The notes under the pieces: generated by a model
Databases searched by the model: none
Told to the model about the DNA's origin: nothing
The model's input: only the letters and a program-made list of their open reading frames with translations
DNA from: Chenopodium formosanum
Taxonomy: Eukaryota; Streptophyta; Magnoliopsida; Caryophyllales; Amaranthaceae
DNA: 64,000 bases
Direction of reading: 5' to 3'
NCBI GenBank assembly: GCA_024500155.1
Contig: CM044879.1
Coordinates: forward strand, 23,244,572 to 23,308,571
Part shown: piece by piece, positions 35,690-46,283 of the stretch
Layout of the letters: every line of letters begins with the position of its first letter
Position numbering within the stretch: the first letter of the stretch is position 1
Program-made: the position numbers and the translations under genes

Positions 35690-35990
35690 GCCACGGGCCC
35701 AGCCCGCACCAAGTTGCGGGCTGCTGCTGTGCGCGCAAGCCACGCACTTGGTGCGGGCTTGCTGCTGCTGTGCGGCTGCTAGTGCAGCTGTGCTAGCACG
35801 CCTAGCTGCGGTAGCTAGCTGCTGCACGCACCACGTGCTGCGGCTACTAGCTGCTGCATACACCACGTGCTGCGGCTGCTAGCTGCTGCTGTGCGTGGCT
35901 GCTAGCACGGTGCGCTAGCACGGTGCGCTAGCACGCACCTAGCCAGCCATGCTAGGCTCGGCTTGGTGCTTGCTAGCCACCTATGCTAGG
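35690..35990. repeat. GCTAGC/GCTGCTG repeat island
   Basis: Dense degenerate repeats of GCTAGCTGCTGC, GCACCACGTGCTGCGGCTG and GCTAGCACGGTGC, with many GCTAGC and CACGTG palindromes. It lies in the presumed U3 of the minus-strand LTR. Confidence 0.8.
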
Positions 35991-36370
35991 ATTTTTTTGC
36001 CCCTAGCATTCGGATGCTCGGGGCACTCCGATGCTAGGGGTATTTTGGGAATATGGTCTCGTATTTTTATTATTTTTAACTCGACTTCCGACGATCAGTT
36101 TCGACGCTCCAAGCTCGAATTACCGACGTCTAAATATTTAACACTCGGGCGACGAATTAATTTCTTCCGAATTAATTCGTCAAGTCGGTTCGTATATTTT
36201 GCTTGGGTGTGACCCAAAGGGTTCAGTCAAGATTAAGCTGTAATATTAATTATAATAATATTACTGATCGGAAGCGGCCTCCACCCAAGGGTTCTGATCA
36301 CTTGACCTTGCTGAATATATCAGCTTTCTAAAATTCTGAACCCGCTATCAGAATAATACACTTGTTCAAA

Positions 36371-37690
36371 GGACACCATTCCTTTCAGACGACACGAATC
36401 TATTTGACTTTGCTTTAGCTTCTCCATTGTACTTTCCTTGTTTAGATTTTTTTTCCTTCTTTCTATTCATTAGATGGACTAGTATTAACAACGACAACAT
36501 ACTCTTAAAAATCTAGTTATTAAGAAGGATTTGATGTTGTAAACATTAAATTGTTTTTTTTTTCTTATTATTATTTTTACTAGCTTTGGATCATCTAGTT
36601 AAATGCTTACTTTATGTTTTGTACTCTATATTTTCTACTATAATAATTCATAAGGATAACGATACCTTTTCACTCCTTTAAATTATTATAGCAACATATA
36701 ATCAATTACAATAAGAAAAAACAAATTCATTTTTGTTTGTTCATCAATAGGTAACATTAGTGTTGGGTTCAAAGCATTAGGCAATAATTTTGTATTATTA
36801 CTAATAAATGCAAAGGTTGTTGCATATCATGACATTTTTGAATTGTTACCTAAGGTTGCAACAATTCTTAATTGTTGCCTTAGTAAAATTATTGCCTTAG
36901 GTATCATGTTACCTTGCCTTTAAAAATTGTTGCCTTTGAAAAATAATGTGTTGCCTTATGAATAAACAACGGGGGCATAAACTACGCCTCATATGTGTTG
37001 CCTTAGCTACAAGGCAACACTTTTTCTATATACTAGGCAACGATTATTCAATGTTCTCTTTGCTTAATTTTGTTGTAGTGATGTTTGAACAATTCTACAC
37101 ACTATTTTTTTTTTAGAAACTCTAAAACTTTAATTAACTTATTAGCCCTCATTAAGGTTAATTGCCTCTTTTTTTTTTTGAACTTTTAAGAATATTGTGC
37201 AGGCAATTACCCTTTATAAATATTTCTTTACATATTTCCCTCACTCATGATACTAATGCCTAAGTTATTAACATAAGGTCAAAACGAAAGAGTTTCCCAG
37301 ACATTACTAGGTATGGCTCGCAAATCGCACGTGTTAGTCAACATAGTATTGATTAAAGATAGAATAATAAGGCATGTTGCATCAACCGTTTAATCTTAGT
37401 CAATTGGACAAGCCTATACCATATATAATGCATCTTTAGGGAGAAGATGAAATGTGTGAGCGCTTAAAATTGGATCCAAAATTGAAGCTATAAATAAGGG
37501 GATATGTTTAGAATCGAGGTGATTAGTAGTAGACAACAATACTGTTTGATATCTTAGTCAATTAGAAAAGCTGATACCATATAAAATAGATCTGGAAGGA
37601 GAATTGAAGATGAAACTAGTGCGTATTTGAAGCTAGATATTTATAACTATTAAAAGTGAGAAGTTGGTAGGTTGAAAAATCCTTAGTAAT
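36371..37690. other. Gene-free AT-rich stretch
   Basis: No gene is recognised. It includes the CACTA terminus below. Positions about 37,394-37,500 and 37,552-37,660 are diverged copies of each other (shared CTTAGTCAATT and GATACCATAT), an old local duplication. Confidence 0.5.
36740..37080 (-). mobile_element. CACTA (En/Spm) transposon terminus
   Basis: The right edge reads TTTTGTTGTAGTG on the plus strand, that is CACTACAACAAAA inward on the minus strand, the plant CACTA terminal repeat. Inside it the motif AAGGCAACAATT and variants recur in both orientations over 300 bp, as in CACTA subterminal repeats. No transposase or opposite terminus is identified in the window; the element should extend to lower coordinates. 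Confidence 0.7.
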
Positions 37691-37930
37691 AGTGTGGTGA
37701 CCCTTTTGCCCCTCAAAAAGTACAGTTACAATCTTGCCCTTATTTTGCTGCTGGTGATCTGTTGGCTCTCATTCTTCTCTCTGCCAAAATGCTTAGGTGG
37801 TTTTTTGTTGGCTCTTGATTACTTTCTACTTGCTGGTGATCACTTTCTCCAGGGTTATTCAATCTTTGACCTAGAGTTATCATCAAATTCAATCCCCAAT
37901 TTCTCTTTCCTTCTCTCTCATCGAGCAACA

Positions 37931-38166
37931 ATGGCGTTGCGTAGATTCAACAACGAGCTTCGAGGTGTTACAGTGAAGGAAGTTCCCAACAAGGTGAAGC
38001 CTATGCTATCTTTCTCCTACCTTAAGGAAGCATTCACCAAAGGAATCGACAGTTAACATGTTTGCTTTGGTGGTATGGCCTTCTCTTACCCTGTTGCTCT
38101 TCCCGAGGAACGTCGTTATCTTGACATGCCCAGAAACATGGTCATTGATCTCCCTCCTTTTTCAGG
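37931..38166 (+). pseudogene. Broken copy of a small mitochondrial protein gene, probably an ATP synthase Fo subunit
   Basis: The ATG at 37931 opens MALRRFNNELRGVTVKEVPN and reads KVKPMLSFSYLKEAFTKG before TAA at 38054-38056. The same frame resumes at once with HVCFGGMAFSYPVALPEERR. From memory this matches a small conserved plant protein that I believe is the F1Fo ATP synthase f-type membrane subunit. The loop normally between the halves is missing, with the deletion joining two TA-C-like ends and making the stop. The copy ends near a CAG at 38166. It is a fragment, not a working gene. Confidence 0.5.
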
Positions 38167-39168
38167 TTATTTTGGTTTGGATTGTATCAAATTGATTCTA
38201 AATTTTGTTCATTTTATTTTTATTGGATTTGGAGCTGGTTATGTTGATTGGATCGGGAATTTGATCTTCAAATTATTGGGTTTTATGTTTTGATGATTTG
38301 AGATTTTTTTTGGTGAAATGTGGCTTTTGATTTCGCATCTTCTTTTGATTGATTGGTTTCTACTCGGTTATTTGGGTTATATTGTTGAATTATGTATAGT
38401 CAATTTGGGGTTTTCGCTTATTTAGGGTTTCGAGCTCATCAATTTGGGTTTCTTTTCGGTCCAACTTGTGCCATCTATTAATTTTGGGATTTTTTTTGAG
38501 GGTTTTTGGTACATAGAAATGTGTGAAAGCTGCAAGCTTTGTTCTGGGTTTGTGTTTTTTTTTCAACTGAATTAGTTCTGCTGATTTCTTCATATTAACC
38601 CCCAATTTGTGTAGAAAGTTTGGATTTTATTTGAATGGTAACTGGCAAGTCATAGATTGGCTCATCTTGTTTCACAAAACAGCTTTTAAATTCTGGGTTA
38701 AGTGGATATGCGGTAAGAAAGAGACATTTTAAGGCGCTTAAGAATGAGTTTTCGACTCGAAAAAGTATCTGAATTCATGAATCTATGCATTGAACCAGGT
38801 CGGATGAGTGAGTTTGTTTTCAATCATCGAATATCAAATTCACAGTCTAGGGTTCTTAGTTTTCTTTTTCAGTTTAGTCAATGTAGAGTTCTTCTAAGAT
38901 GGATTATTAAGCTAATTAATAGTCTTAATATAGGGTTTTTAATTGCATGTTTTTGGAATTTTCATTGCATATGTCAGTTTTTTTTTAGCTTTTGTTTAAA
39001 TTGTTTGGTCAAAATTTTATACATTGATCTTTACAAGAGCACACAGATTTAACGTGGATACAAGGGTCATATGTGGAAGTGAGGAAATTTTCTTTGTGTT
39101 TTTGTTAGGAGTTGATGTGTTTTCTCAATCAACCTTTCTTATTTACTCTTTGAAGTACATTGGTGCAG

Positions 39169-39475
39169 GACCAAACAAAGGGAATGGTCAAGACTTGGAG
39201 AACTACTCATGATTACAGTCCTTGCCAGAAGTTACTGTAAGCGTACCCGTTCCACTTGGGACAAATTCAAGGTCCATATCTTGTGAGATTAAGAAGAATC
39301 ACTTGAAAGTTGGCCTTAAGGGCCAGCCTCCTATTATTGATGTAATAAGCTCTCTTTAATCAGATTGAGCCACTTGTTTTCCTTTAAACAAACTTAGACC
39401 TTCTTTTTTTACCTGTATTATTTATTGTTTCAGGGTGATCTCTACAAGCCTATGAAGCTAGATGATTGCACACAG
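39169..39475 (+). pseudogene. NudC/BOBBER (CS domain) gene fragment
   Basis: Two exon-like blocks (39169-39341 and 39434-39475) keep GT-AG signals. They read GPNKGNGQDLENYS, a TGA at 39210-39212 where NudC proteins have Trp, then LPEVTVSVPVPLGTNSRS, CEIKKNHLKVGLKGQPPI and, after the intron, GDLYKPMKLDDC. This is the start of the CS/p23-like domain of plant NudC proteins (BOBBER1 type, HSP90-related chaperones). The rest of the domain is missing because the sequence switches directly into an RRM gene. Confidence 0.85.
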
Positions 39476-39680
39476 GTAATTTGGACGAGAGAGTTACTGA
39501 TAGGATCCAAGTAGGGCGAGTATTTGATTTATACATTCCGCGTGATAGAGAAACATATAAACCTAAGGGTTTTGCCTTTGTAGAGTACGAAACAGAAGAG
39601 ATTGCAAATTATGCTGTCAGGCTTTTTTTCTGGCCCTGTGACTCTGTACAACAGGACGTAAAATATGCGGATCGTCCCCT
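39466..39680 (+). pseudogene. RRM RNA-binding protein gene fragment (RBM7/SF3B4-like)
   Basis: The frame reads TGNLDERVTDRIQ, then VGRVFDLYIPRDRETYK and GFAFVEYETEEIANYAVR. These are the RNP2-like (GNLDERV) and RNP1 (KGFAFVEY) parts of an RRM. Part between them is missing, and an extra T in the run near 39,624 shifts the frame where SGPVTLYNR-type sequence follows. It is fused to the NudC piece without an intervening boundary, so both were joined during capture. Confidence 0.8.
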
Positions 39681-40409
39681 TTCTTTTTTTCTCTGCATTA
39701 CTGCATATCTTATTCTGACATTTAGTTGGAGCTTCATAAGGCTATTTTTAGTCTCGTGTTACTTTCCTCATATGGTTGGTGGGATCTTAGTTAGTTCAAT
39801 TGCCTACTTTTGTTATATGACCAATTACTTTTGTTGTATGACCAATTGCCCTGTTTAAACTTCTATGAGTGGAACTTGCAGGAAATTAACATGTATTTTT
39901 CGATATATTTTTTCATCGAATAGGAAGATAATTGATTTACCTCTGTTAATAATGTTTTATTTTTAAGTACAAATTTCTTGGCAATACAAGGCAGTTGCGA
40001 ATATGACCTCTACATCGATGCACCCATCTAATTCACCTCTTAAGTCCAGGAAACCTGAACCTTGTAGCAGTAAGGAAGACCTTTATCACTCTTGTTCTTT
40101 CGGGGAAGGCCATCTCCATTTGTCGTGAGTTGAGGAAGCCTACAAATAACTCTTCGACATTACTCGCATTGGAGCGGCTTTTGGGTTTTCACTGCTTCTC
40201 AGGTAAGATTTTCTTTCTTCTTATTAATCATCAAATATCATTCGCAATTGAGTTGTTTGAATTGCGGAAGAAGAAAATAGTGAATAATTTTATTACAGTA
40301 GTTGTATTTGGGATTTTGGGGGGATTTAAGTACATGGTTTGGGAATGTTTAATATTTTTAATAATTTTATGAATTTGAGCCTTAAAATTTCTTCAAAATG
40401 GATTATTAG

Positions 40410-41113
40410 GTGGGATGCTTTATAATCGTGAATAATGGAGCAGCCAGTAGCGAAACCCAAGGACGGTGGGTGAACAATCAGAAGAATTTGAAGAAATACA
40501 GCTTGGCCCTTTTCCGAACGAAAACTTACAGGTATAATTGCCAAAATTTTCCTCATTTTTCTCTCATCAACTTGATAATCACCTCTATTTATCTGGAATT
40601 TCTTCATTTTCTATCAATTTTATCTCACCCCCATCTCTTAATCAATTAATCCCACCCCTCTCTCTCTCCACCACCCCCGTAACTGTAACAACACCTGCAG
40701 CAACACCAACACCAGCACCAACCACCGCCACAGCAAGGCCCACCACCGCACCACATGCAACACTTACCACCATCACACATACATCCTCGGCTGTAGTACA
40801 AGCAGCACCCGCCGCTTCCTCTGCAGCACCAACAGCATCCTGTAATAGACTTTCAATTCACCGGGGCCCACCTCCACCTCCTCCTCCTACTATGATGCGA
40901 CATTCTTCTGCTGCTTCTACTAATCTCCCTTCTGATTTTCATCACCCTCAACAACCTCCTCAATGTAATCTCTCTTCTCAAATTGTTATATATTCGAGAT
41001 TTGGGTTTGTGTTTATACAAGTGTTTTCAATTTCACTCTCAAATTGTTATCTTGTTTATACAAGTGTTTTTTGTGTTTTGCTAAGGATGATGATGCTTCC
41101 GTCGAAGTTTTGA
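40410..41113 (+). pseudogene. Unidentified exon-like piece, proline/threonine-rich
   Basis: An open frame from 40,538 to 41,113 encodes a P/T/A/S-rich stretch with PPPPPPP near 40,880; another frame gives Gln/His/Pro-rich sequence. The GC content and the GT after CTTACAG at 40,531 look genic. No family is recognised. Its place inside the run of broken gene pieces suggests a captured fragment. Confidence 0.3.
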
Positions 41114-42535
41114 TCTCTTCTGTTACGGTTAGGGCTTTTGATTGTCTTTCGATAATATTTGGATTATTTGAATTCGATTTTTTGATTTTGCGTGTTGCTT
41201 GGATATGATTTTTGATTTTGTTATTTTATGAAATGTAGGATGTTGGAGGAAAATCTAATCATGATATTTGGAGGTCTCGAGATTCTATAGTTTTCTATGG
41301 TTGTAGCAATGGCAGCAGTAAATTCATGAGTATGTGTTCTTTTTCCTAGCTTGTTATTTCATTTCTTTTTATTTCATTGAAGTAGTTTCCTCCTGTTTCT
41401 CTGGGAAATAGGCAGAAGGAGGAAGATGGAGCAAGGTTTGCTCGATTTGAGTTTGAGGTGAATAAAACTCAGGTAGTTCGACCTAGTTTTTGTATTTAAT
41501 TTCTAGAATTTTTTTTTCCTGTTGTTGATATTTGTGTTTTGTGGATTTGATGGAATTTCACTTTGATTAATTGAGAAAAAAGATCAGTTGAAGTTATGCA
41601 ATTTTTTTTGTGAAATTCGAACAGATTTGTAGGTGGCTTGGCGATTTATTTTAGGGTTTGAAGCAAGATGACGAGACTTCTTTAACGGAAGCAAGAGGTT
41701 TTTCCTAGGCTATATCTGCTAGCTACACATCTATGTGTATTTAATTTTGATGCTTTATTGTTTTTATTATAAATTTTTTGATGACATGTACTCCACTTGA
41801 CTGTATGTCTCATAGCTCAATTAAATTACCATGCTTTAGTCTCATTGCATTGCACTATTCTGGCGTTACCTAATTGCCGGGACAAAATGGGGTATGGTAT
41901 GCAAATCACTAATTTTTCATCAGTTTTGTTGTTTGGATTACTTTTGGATTGATTTTATTTGGTTTCCAATTTATTAGGGTTTCGTTTTTTCGGATTTATT
42001 TGATATTTCTATTGCCAAGTTTTGTTGATTTTAGGATGTTTATTTAATTTGTGGATACTTGACTGAATTGAATGATGTGAAGTATGTTATAGTGAATTTG
42101 TGATTTGTTGAGAGCATGGGATGTTGATGTTCGATTTTGTGAGATTGAAATTCGAATTGATGTTGCCGCTTTCGATTGATATGCAGTCTTTTGATTCAAT
42201 TTTTCTGATTTATATTAGCTTTGATTGATAGCTTTCATGAATAAATTTGATCGTAATTAATATTAGAAAGGGTTTGTCATTTGAATGCATACAAAGTTGG
42301 TAATTAAGTGCATTCGAATAATGGATGAATATTTGATGTTGCACCTTTGATTCTTTTTACATGATTGTAAATTTATAATTATCTTGTGGCCTTGTGATAA
42401 TGATTGTTGCTTTGGGGGGGGGGGGGTTCCTCTGGATTTAATAGGGTCAGCCCCTAATTTCGTTTCCATTTTCTTAATTTTTGATCTGACTTTTGATTTT
42501 AATCTTTCGTTCTTTTCATCGTTTTATTTTTCAGG
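41114..42535. other. Intron-like AT-rich stretch inside the gene-fragment mosaic
   Basis: No complete gene. A short purine-rich piece at 41,410-41,475 (GGCAGAAGGAGGAAGATGGAG) ends before a GT and may be another exon scrap. A run of 13 G stands at about 42,414-42,426. Confidence 0.4.
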
Positions 42536-43180
42536 TCAATGAGCTTCGGAAACAGTTCGAGGCTACACAAAATGACTGGTAGATATTCATCTTTTTTGAA
42601 TTGTACTATAAATTTTTTGTGTGCTTATGTTGCTCATTTTTCAAGAACTGAAAATTGATGTCACATGCTTAGAGTTCAGACTCCCTATATAAAACATTCT
42701 AACTTTTATGTGTGTTGATTACTCTATTTCTATTTGAGTATATTTTGTGCGATTGCACCTATAGCTTAAGTGTTTATTTCATTTAAAAACTTCTATAAAT
42801 CTGAATTTTCATGTAACTAACAAGGGACATTTTGTTATTTCTACCAAGCATATAATCCAGGGTTGTGAAATTTTGGTGCCATGATTGTTTTACCTTCCCC
42901 CAAACCCCCAAGAAACTAAAATGAGACGACACTTCAGCTACTCTTGATTACTTTTTTCAAAATTTCAAATCTTGCTTCAAGAACCCAACAATGGCGGCCA
43001 TGTTTGGTTGCTGACGTTGCTAATTTCCCACCTTCTGATGATTCTGAACAAAAGCCATATGAAGAAACTGCTTCTACTGCGGCTGCTGTTGCTGTTGAAG
43101 AGAAGAAAGATCGAAGAAAGGCAGTTATAATTGCGGGGAGGAGCTTGTTCGTTGGTCTCGTCTTTGCGTTCTAAGTCTAA
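42536..43180 (+). pseudogene. Further exon-like fragments (unidentified)
   Basis: After a TTTCAG at 42,531-42,536 a short piece reads VNELRKQFEATQNDW and stops. At 42,944-43,174 a 76-codon frame contains ASTAAAVAVEEKKDRRKA followed by VIIAGRSLFVGLVFAF. The second resembles part of a chloroplast- or membrane-targeted protein (charged linker then hydrophobic helix), but I cannot name it. Both look like captured exon pieces. Confidence 0.35.
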
Positions 43181-43811
43181 ACCCGATGTTCTTCAACGCA
43201 CGTACTAAAAGGTCTCTTTCTTTTCTTTTTACAATTTTTTTAGGGTTAATTTGTTGTATTTTTCTAATTGATATATTATTTGCATTGGTAATGTCTAGTT
43301 TTTGAATTGGGGTTGAAGGTTTATAGTAAGGATAGCAATTTGTAGGTTTAATTGGATAATGATATTAATTCAAGAGTGTCCTGTTTCTCAATCTTGTTTG
43401 AGTTTATGGTGATTTTGATTATGGGTGTATAAGGGGTCGCAAAGGACAATTGTCTCTCTTTAGTTTCAATTGTCGTAAAGCAACAGCATACGCAATATAT
43501 GACAGGGCAATAATGATAGGTCTTACGTTGCATATATACAGAAGGAAAGCATCTAATGAGAACACAACAATACAAAGTACACTAGTAGAAAAAACAAATT
43601 GGCAAGCGGTTCAAACCCCCCAATGGCAAGCGGTTTTGAACCGCTCCCGGTTGGGGGGCTTGCCAATGGCCATTCAAATGGCAAGCGGTTCTAAACCTAA
43701 ACCGCTTGCCATTCTATTTTTTTTCAAAATTATTATTAATTTGTAATAATATAATTAGTGACCTGCTTTAAAATAAATAGTCATGTCTTAATTATAATAG
43801 GGACCTGTCAC

Positions 43812-43860
<49 letters not shown>

Positions 43861-44025
43861 TTAATAATAATAATAATATTAATATTATTAATAATAATAT
43901 TATTATTAATAATAATAATATTAATATTTTTAATAATAATATTAATATTATTAATAATAATATTTATATTAGTATTAATAGTATTAATATTAATATTATT
44001 AATAATAATACAATAATAACATGAA
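43812..44025. repeat. AAT/ATT microsatellite
   Basis: A long compound run of (AAT)n and (ATT)n inside the CACTA element. The asparagine/isoleucine-rich open frame across it is an artefact. Confidence 0.95.
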
Positions 44026-44469
44026 ATAAAAATTACATATACATATCATATCAAAAGTAACATCATTGTAATATTGAATTAACAATAATATGTAAGTACA
44101 CCAAAATGTGTAAAGATATATAACACCATCAATAGCTACATACTAATCATAATTAATGTTAATATAAAAAAAACATAACAACTAAAATAATGTTCATCAT
44201 ACTAATAACTAAACTCAAGCTCACTAATTAATTTGGTGTGTGTGCACCCACTCCGACAATACTAATAGATGCCATCAAATGTCACGAAATAAGCCCACAT
44301 GTCGCGAATTTCATCGATTTCTTTGCTTGTTAACGGGTCTTCCCTTTGAATCGCGCAAACCTTTAGGGAAAAAAAACAAACATTATATAACACTTGACTA
44401 TTATAAAAAAAAAAAAATCAAATGAATTGTGTGTAAAATTTTTCAAAGGCTATATATTCAAACCAATCT

Positions 44470-45760
44470 TGTATGCCATTTACAAATCACATCAAAAGAG
44501 CATTATGCTAAGTTTTAATTAGCTAGCTAGGACGCATTTTACCCATCAATGCCCCAAATAAGGCCTATATGACTTGGACTTTCCCCATTTTCTCATAAAA
44601 TGTCAATTATAACTAGTCTTAGGTGTCTAAGGCTTTAAATCACATGAAACGAGCATTTTATTAAGTTTTAGGACGGATTTTATCCAAAATGGCCCAAATA
44701 AGGCCTACAGGACTTCTACTTTGCCCATTCCCTACATTTCATATCAAATGCACTAATTCTTTATCAAAACAAGTCAATATTACCTAGTCTTACGTGTCTA
44801 AGGTTTGAAATCACATCAAAAGAGCACTTTACTAAGTTTTAGGACGAATTTTATCCAAAATGGCCCAAATAAGGCATATATGACTTCTACTTTGCCCATT
44901 TTCTACATTTTTTATCAAATGCACTAATTCTTTCTCATAACATGTCAATATTACCTATTATTTGGTGTCTAAGGCTTGAAATCACATCAAAAAAACATTT
45001 TACTAAGTTTTAGGGCATATTTTATCCAAGGATGCCCCAAATAAGGCCTATTGGACTTCTACTTTGCCCATTTTCTACTATTCTAGTCAAATGCACTAAT
45101 TCTTTCTCATAACATGTCAATATTACCTAGTATTAGGTGTCTAAGGCTTGAAATCACATCAAAAGAACATTATACTAAGTATTAGGACGCATTTTATCCG
45201 TGATGCCCCAAATAAGGCCTATATGACTTCTACTTTGCCCATTTTCTACATTTTTTATCAAATGCACTAATTATTTATCATAAAATGTCAATATTACCTA
45301 GTATTTTGTGTCTAAGACTTGAAATCACATCAAAAGAACATTTTATTAAGTTTTAGGACACATTTTATCCATGGATGCCCCAAATAAGGCCTATATGACT
45401 TCTACTTTGCCCATTTTCTACATTGTTTATTAAATGCACTAATTGTTTATCATAACATGTCAATATTAACTAGTACTTGGTGTCTATGACTTGAAATCAC
45501 ATCAAAAGAACATTTTACTAAGTTTTAGGACGCATTTTATACAAGATGCCCCAAATAAGGCCTATTTGACTACTACTTTGCCCATTTTCTACATTTCTTA
45601 TTAAATGGACTAATTCTTTCTTATAACATGTCAATATTACCTATTCTTAGGTGTATAAGGTTCGAAATCACATAAAAATAGCAATTTACTAAGTTTTAGG
45701 ACGCATTTTACCCAAAATGGCCCAAATATGGCATGTATGACTTCATTACCAAATTCACTA
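44470..45760. repeat. 170-bp tandem repeat array in the CACTA element
   Basis: The phrase GTCAATATTACCTA recurs at about 44,783, 44,944, 45,116, 45,287, 45,460 and 45,630, with a diverged copy at about 44,607. Spacing is 161-176 bp. Each unit also has AAATCACATCAAAAGA, CTAAGTTTTAGGACG, CCCCAAATAAGGCCTAT and ACTTTGCCCATTTTCTAC. That gives about seven to eight copies with moderate divergence. Non-coding. Confidence 0.92.
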
Positions 45761-45838
45761 TCAATTACACAACAAGTTCAAAAAATTTTACCATAATGGT
45801 CAAATTCACTTTCAATTACGCACCAAGTTCAAAAAAAA

Positions 45839-46283
45839 CTACCACATTCCCCAGGCTGCTGCCATGGCTGCTGCTGCAGCTGGCTGGGCTGCTGCAGCTG
45901 CCTGGGCACCTGCCTGGGCTGCTGCTGCTGCCATGGCTGCTCGAATATAAGTAGTGTCATTGTCTACATCATTTGCTACATCAAGTCTAGGAGCAGTGAA
46001 AGGGGCTGAATCATCAAATGCATCATATTCTTCCTCGTCTTCAACATCTCTAACCCCTAAAATTCTTCTTTTGCCAGCAAGGACAATGGACCATTTAGGA
46101 TCGGCTGGGTTAGTTACATAGAACACTTGCTTATTTTGAGATGCAAGGACGAATGGTTCCAAACTATCCCGCAAGTGGCCAAGGTCTACAAGAGTGAAGT
46201 CGTCATGTCTGAGGTTGCGCCTGTTATTATTGACCCATTTACACTTGAATAGTCCTACCTTGAACTCACGGTAATCTAGTTCC
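45839..46283 (-). pseudogene. C-terminal part of a CACTA-encoded protein (DUF4216-like)
   Basis: The last about 148 codons of a CACTA ORF. They include FKVGLFKCKWVNNNRRN, DDFTLVDLGHL and VLASQNKQVFYVTNPADPKW, typical of the DUF4216 region found C-terminal in plant En/Spm transposase polyproteins. An acidic stretch follows and the end is a long Ala/Gln tail. The frame runs on to 46,339 only because the inserted LTR happens to be open. The transposase core is not in the window. Confidence 0.8.

Larger units (their letters stand above)
30974..36370 (-). mobile_element. Degenerate LTR-retrotransposon-type sequence, minus strand
   Basis: No coding domain is recognised across 5.4 kb. In minus-strand sense there is an LTR-like stretch from about 36,360 to 35,052 with a TATA box (CTTTATAAATACC near 35,415). 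It is followed by CGGTATCGAAGCC at about 35,050-35,038, two to three changes from the initiator tRNA-Met primer site TGGTATCAGAGCC. The remainder to 30,974 looks like a long decayed interior. Boundaries and family are uncertain. The LARD-like element inserted into its left part (target CTAAG). Confidence 0.4.
43580..46283 (-). mobile_element. CACTA (En/Spm) transposon, one end, cut by an LTR element
   Basis: The left edge is CACTAGTAGAAAAAAC at 43580. Subterminal repeats GGCAAGCGGTT and their inverted form AACCGCTTGCC cluster at 43,600-43,720. The transposase-associated gene runs on the minus strand and its end is preserved. At 46,284 an LTR element interrupts the reading frame, so the rest of the CACTA should lie beyond the nested insertions, outside the window. 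Confidence 0.85.

Noticed and set aside
36740..43600. One CACTA element spanning from 37,080 to 43,580 and carrying the gene mosaic
   Set aside because: The terminus at 37,080 points left and that at 43,580 points right, and their terminal and subterminal repeats differ, so they are not two ends of one element.
43758..44024. Polyasparagine ORF
   Set aside because: Translation of an AAT/ATT microsatellite.
44470..45760. CRISPR array
   Set aside because: Tandem 170-bp units without unique spacers, in a plant transposon.
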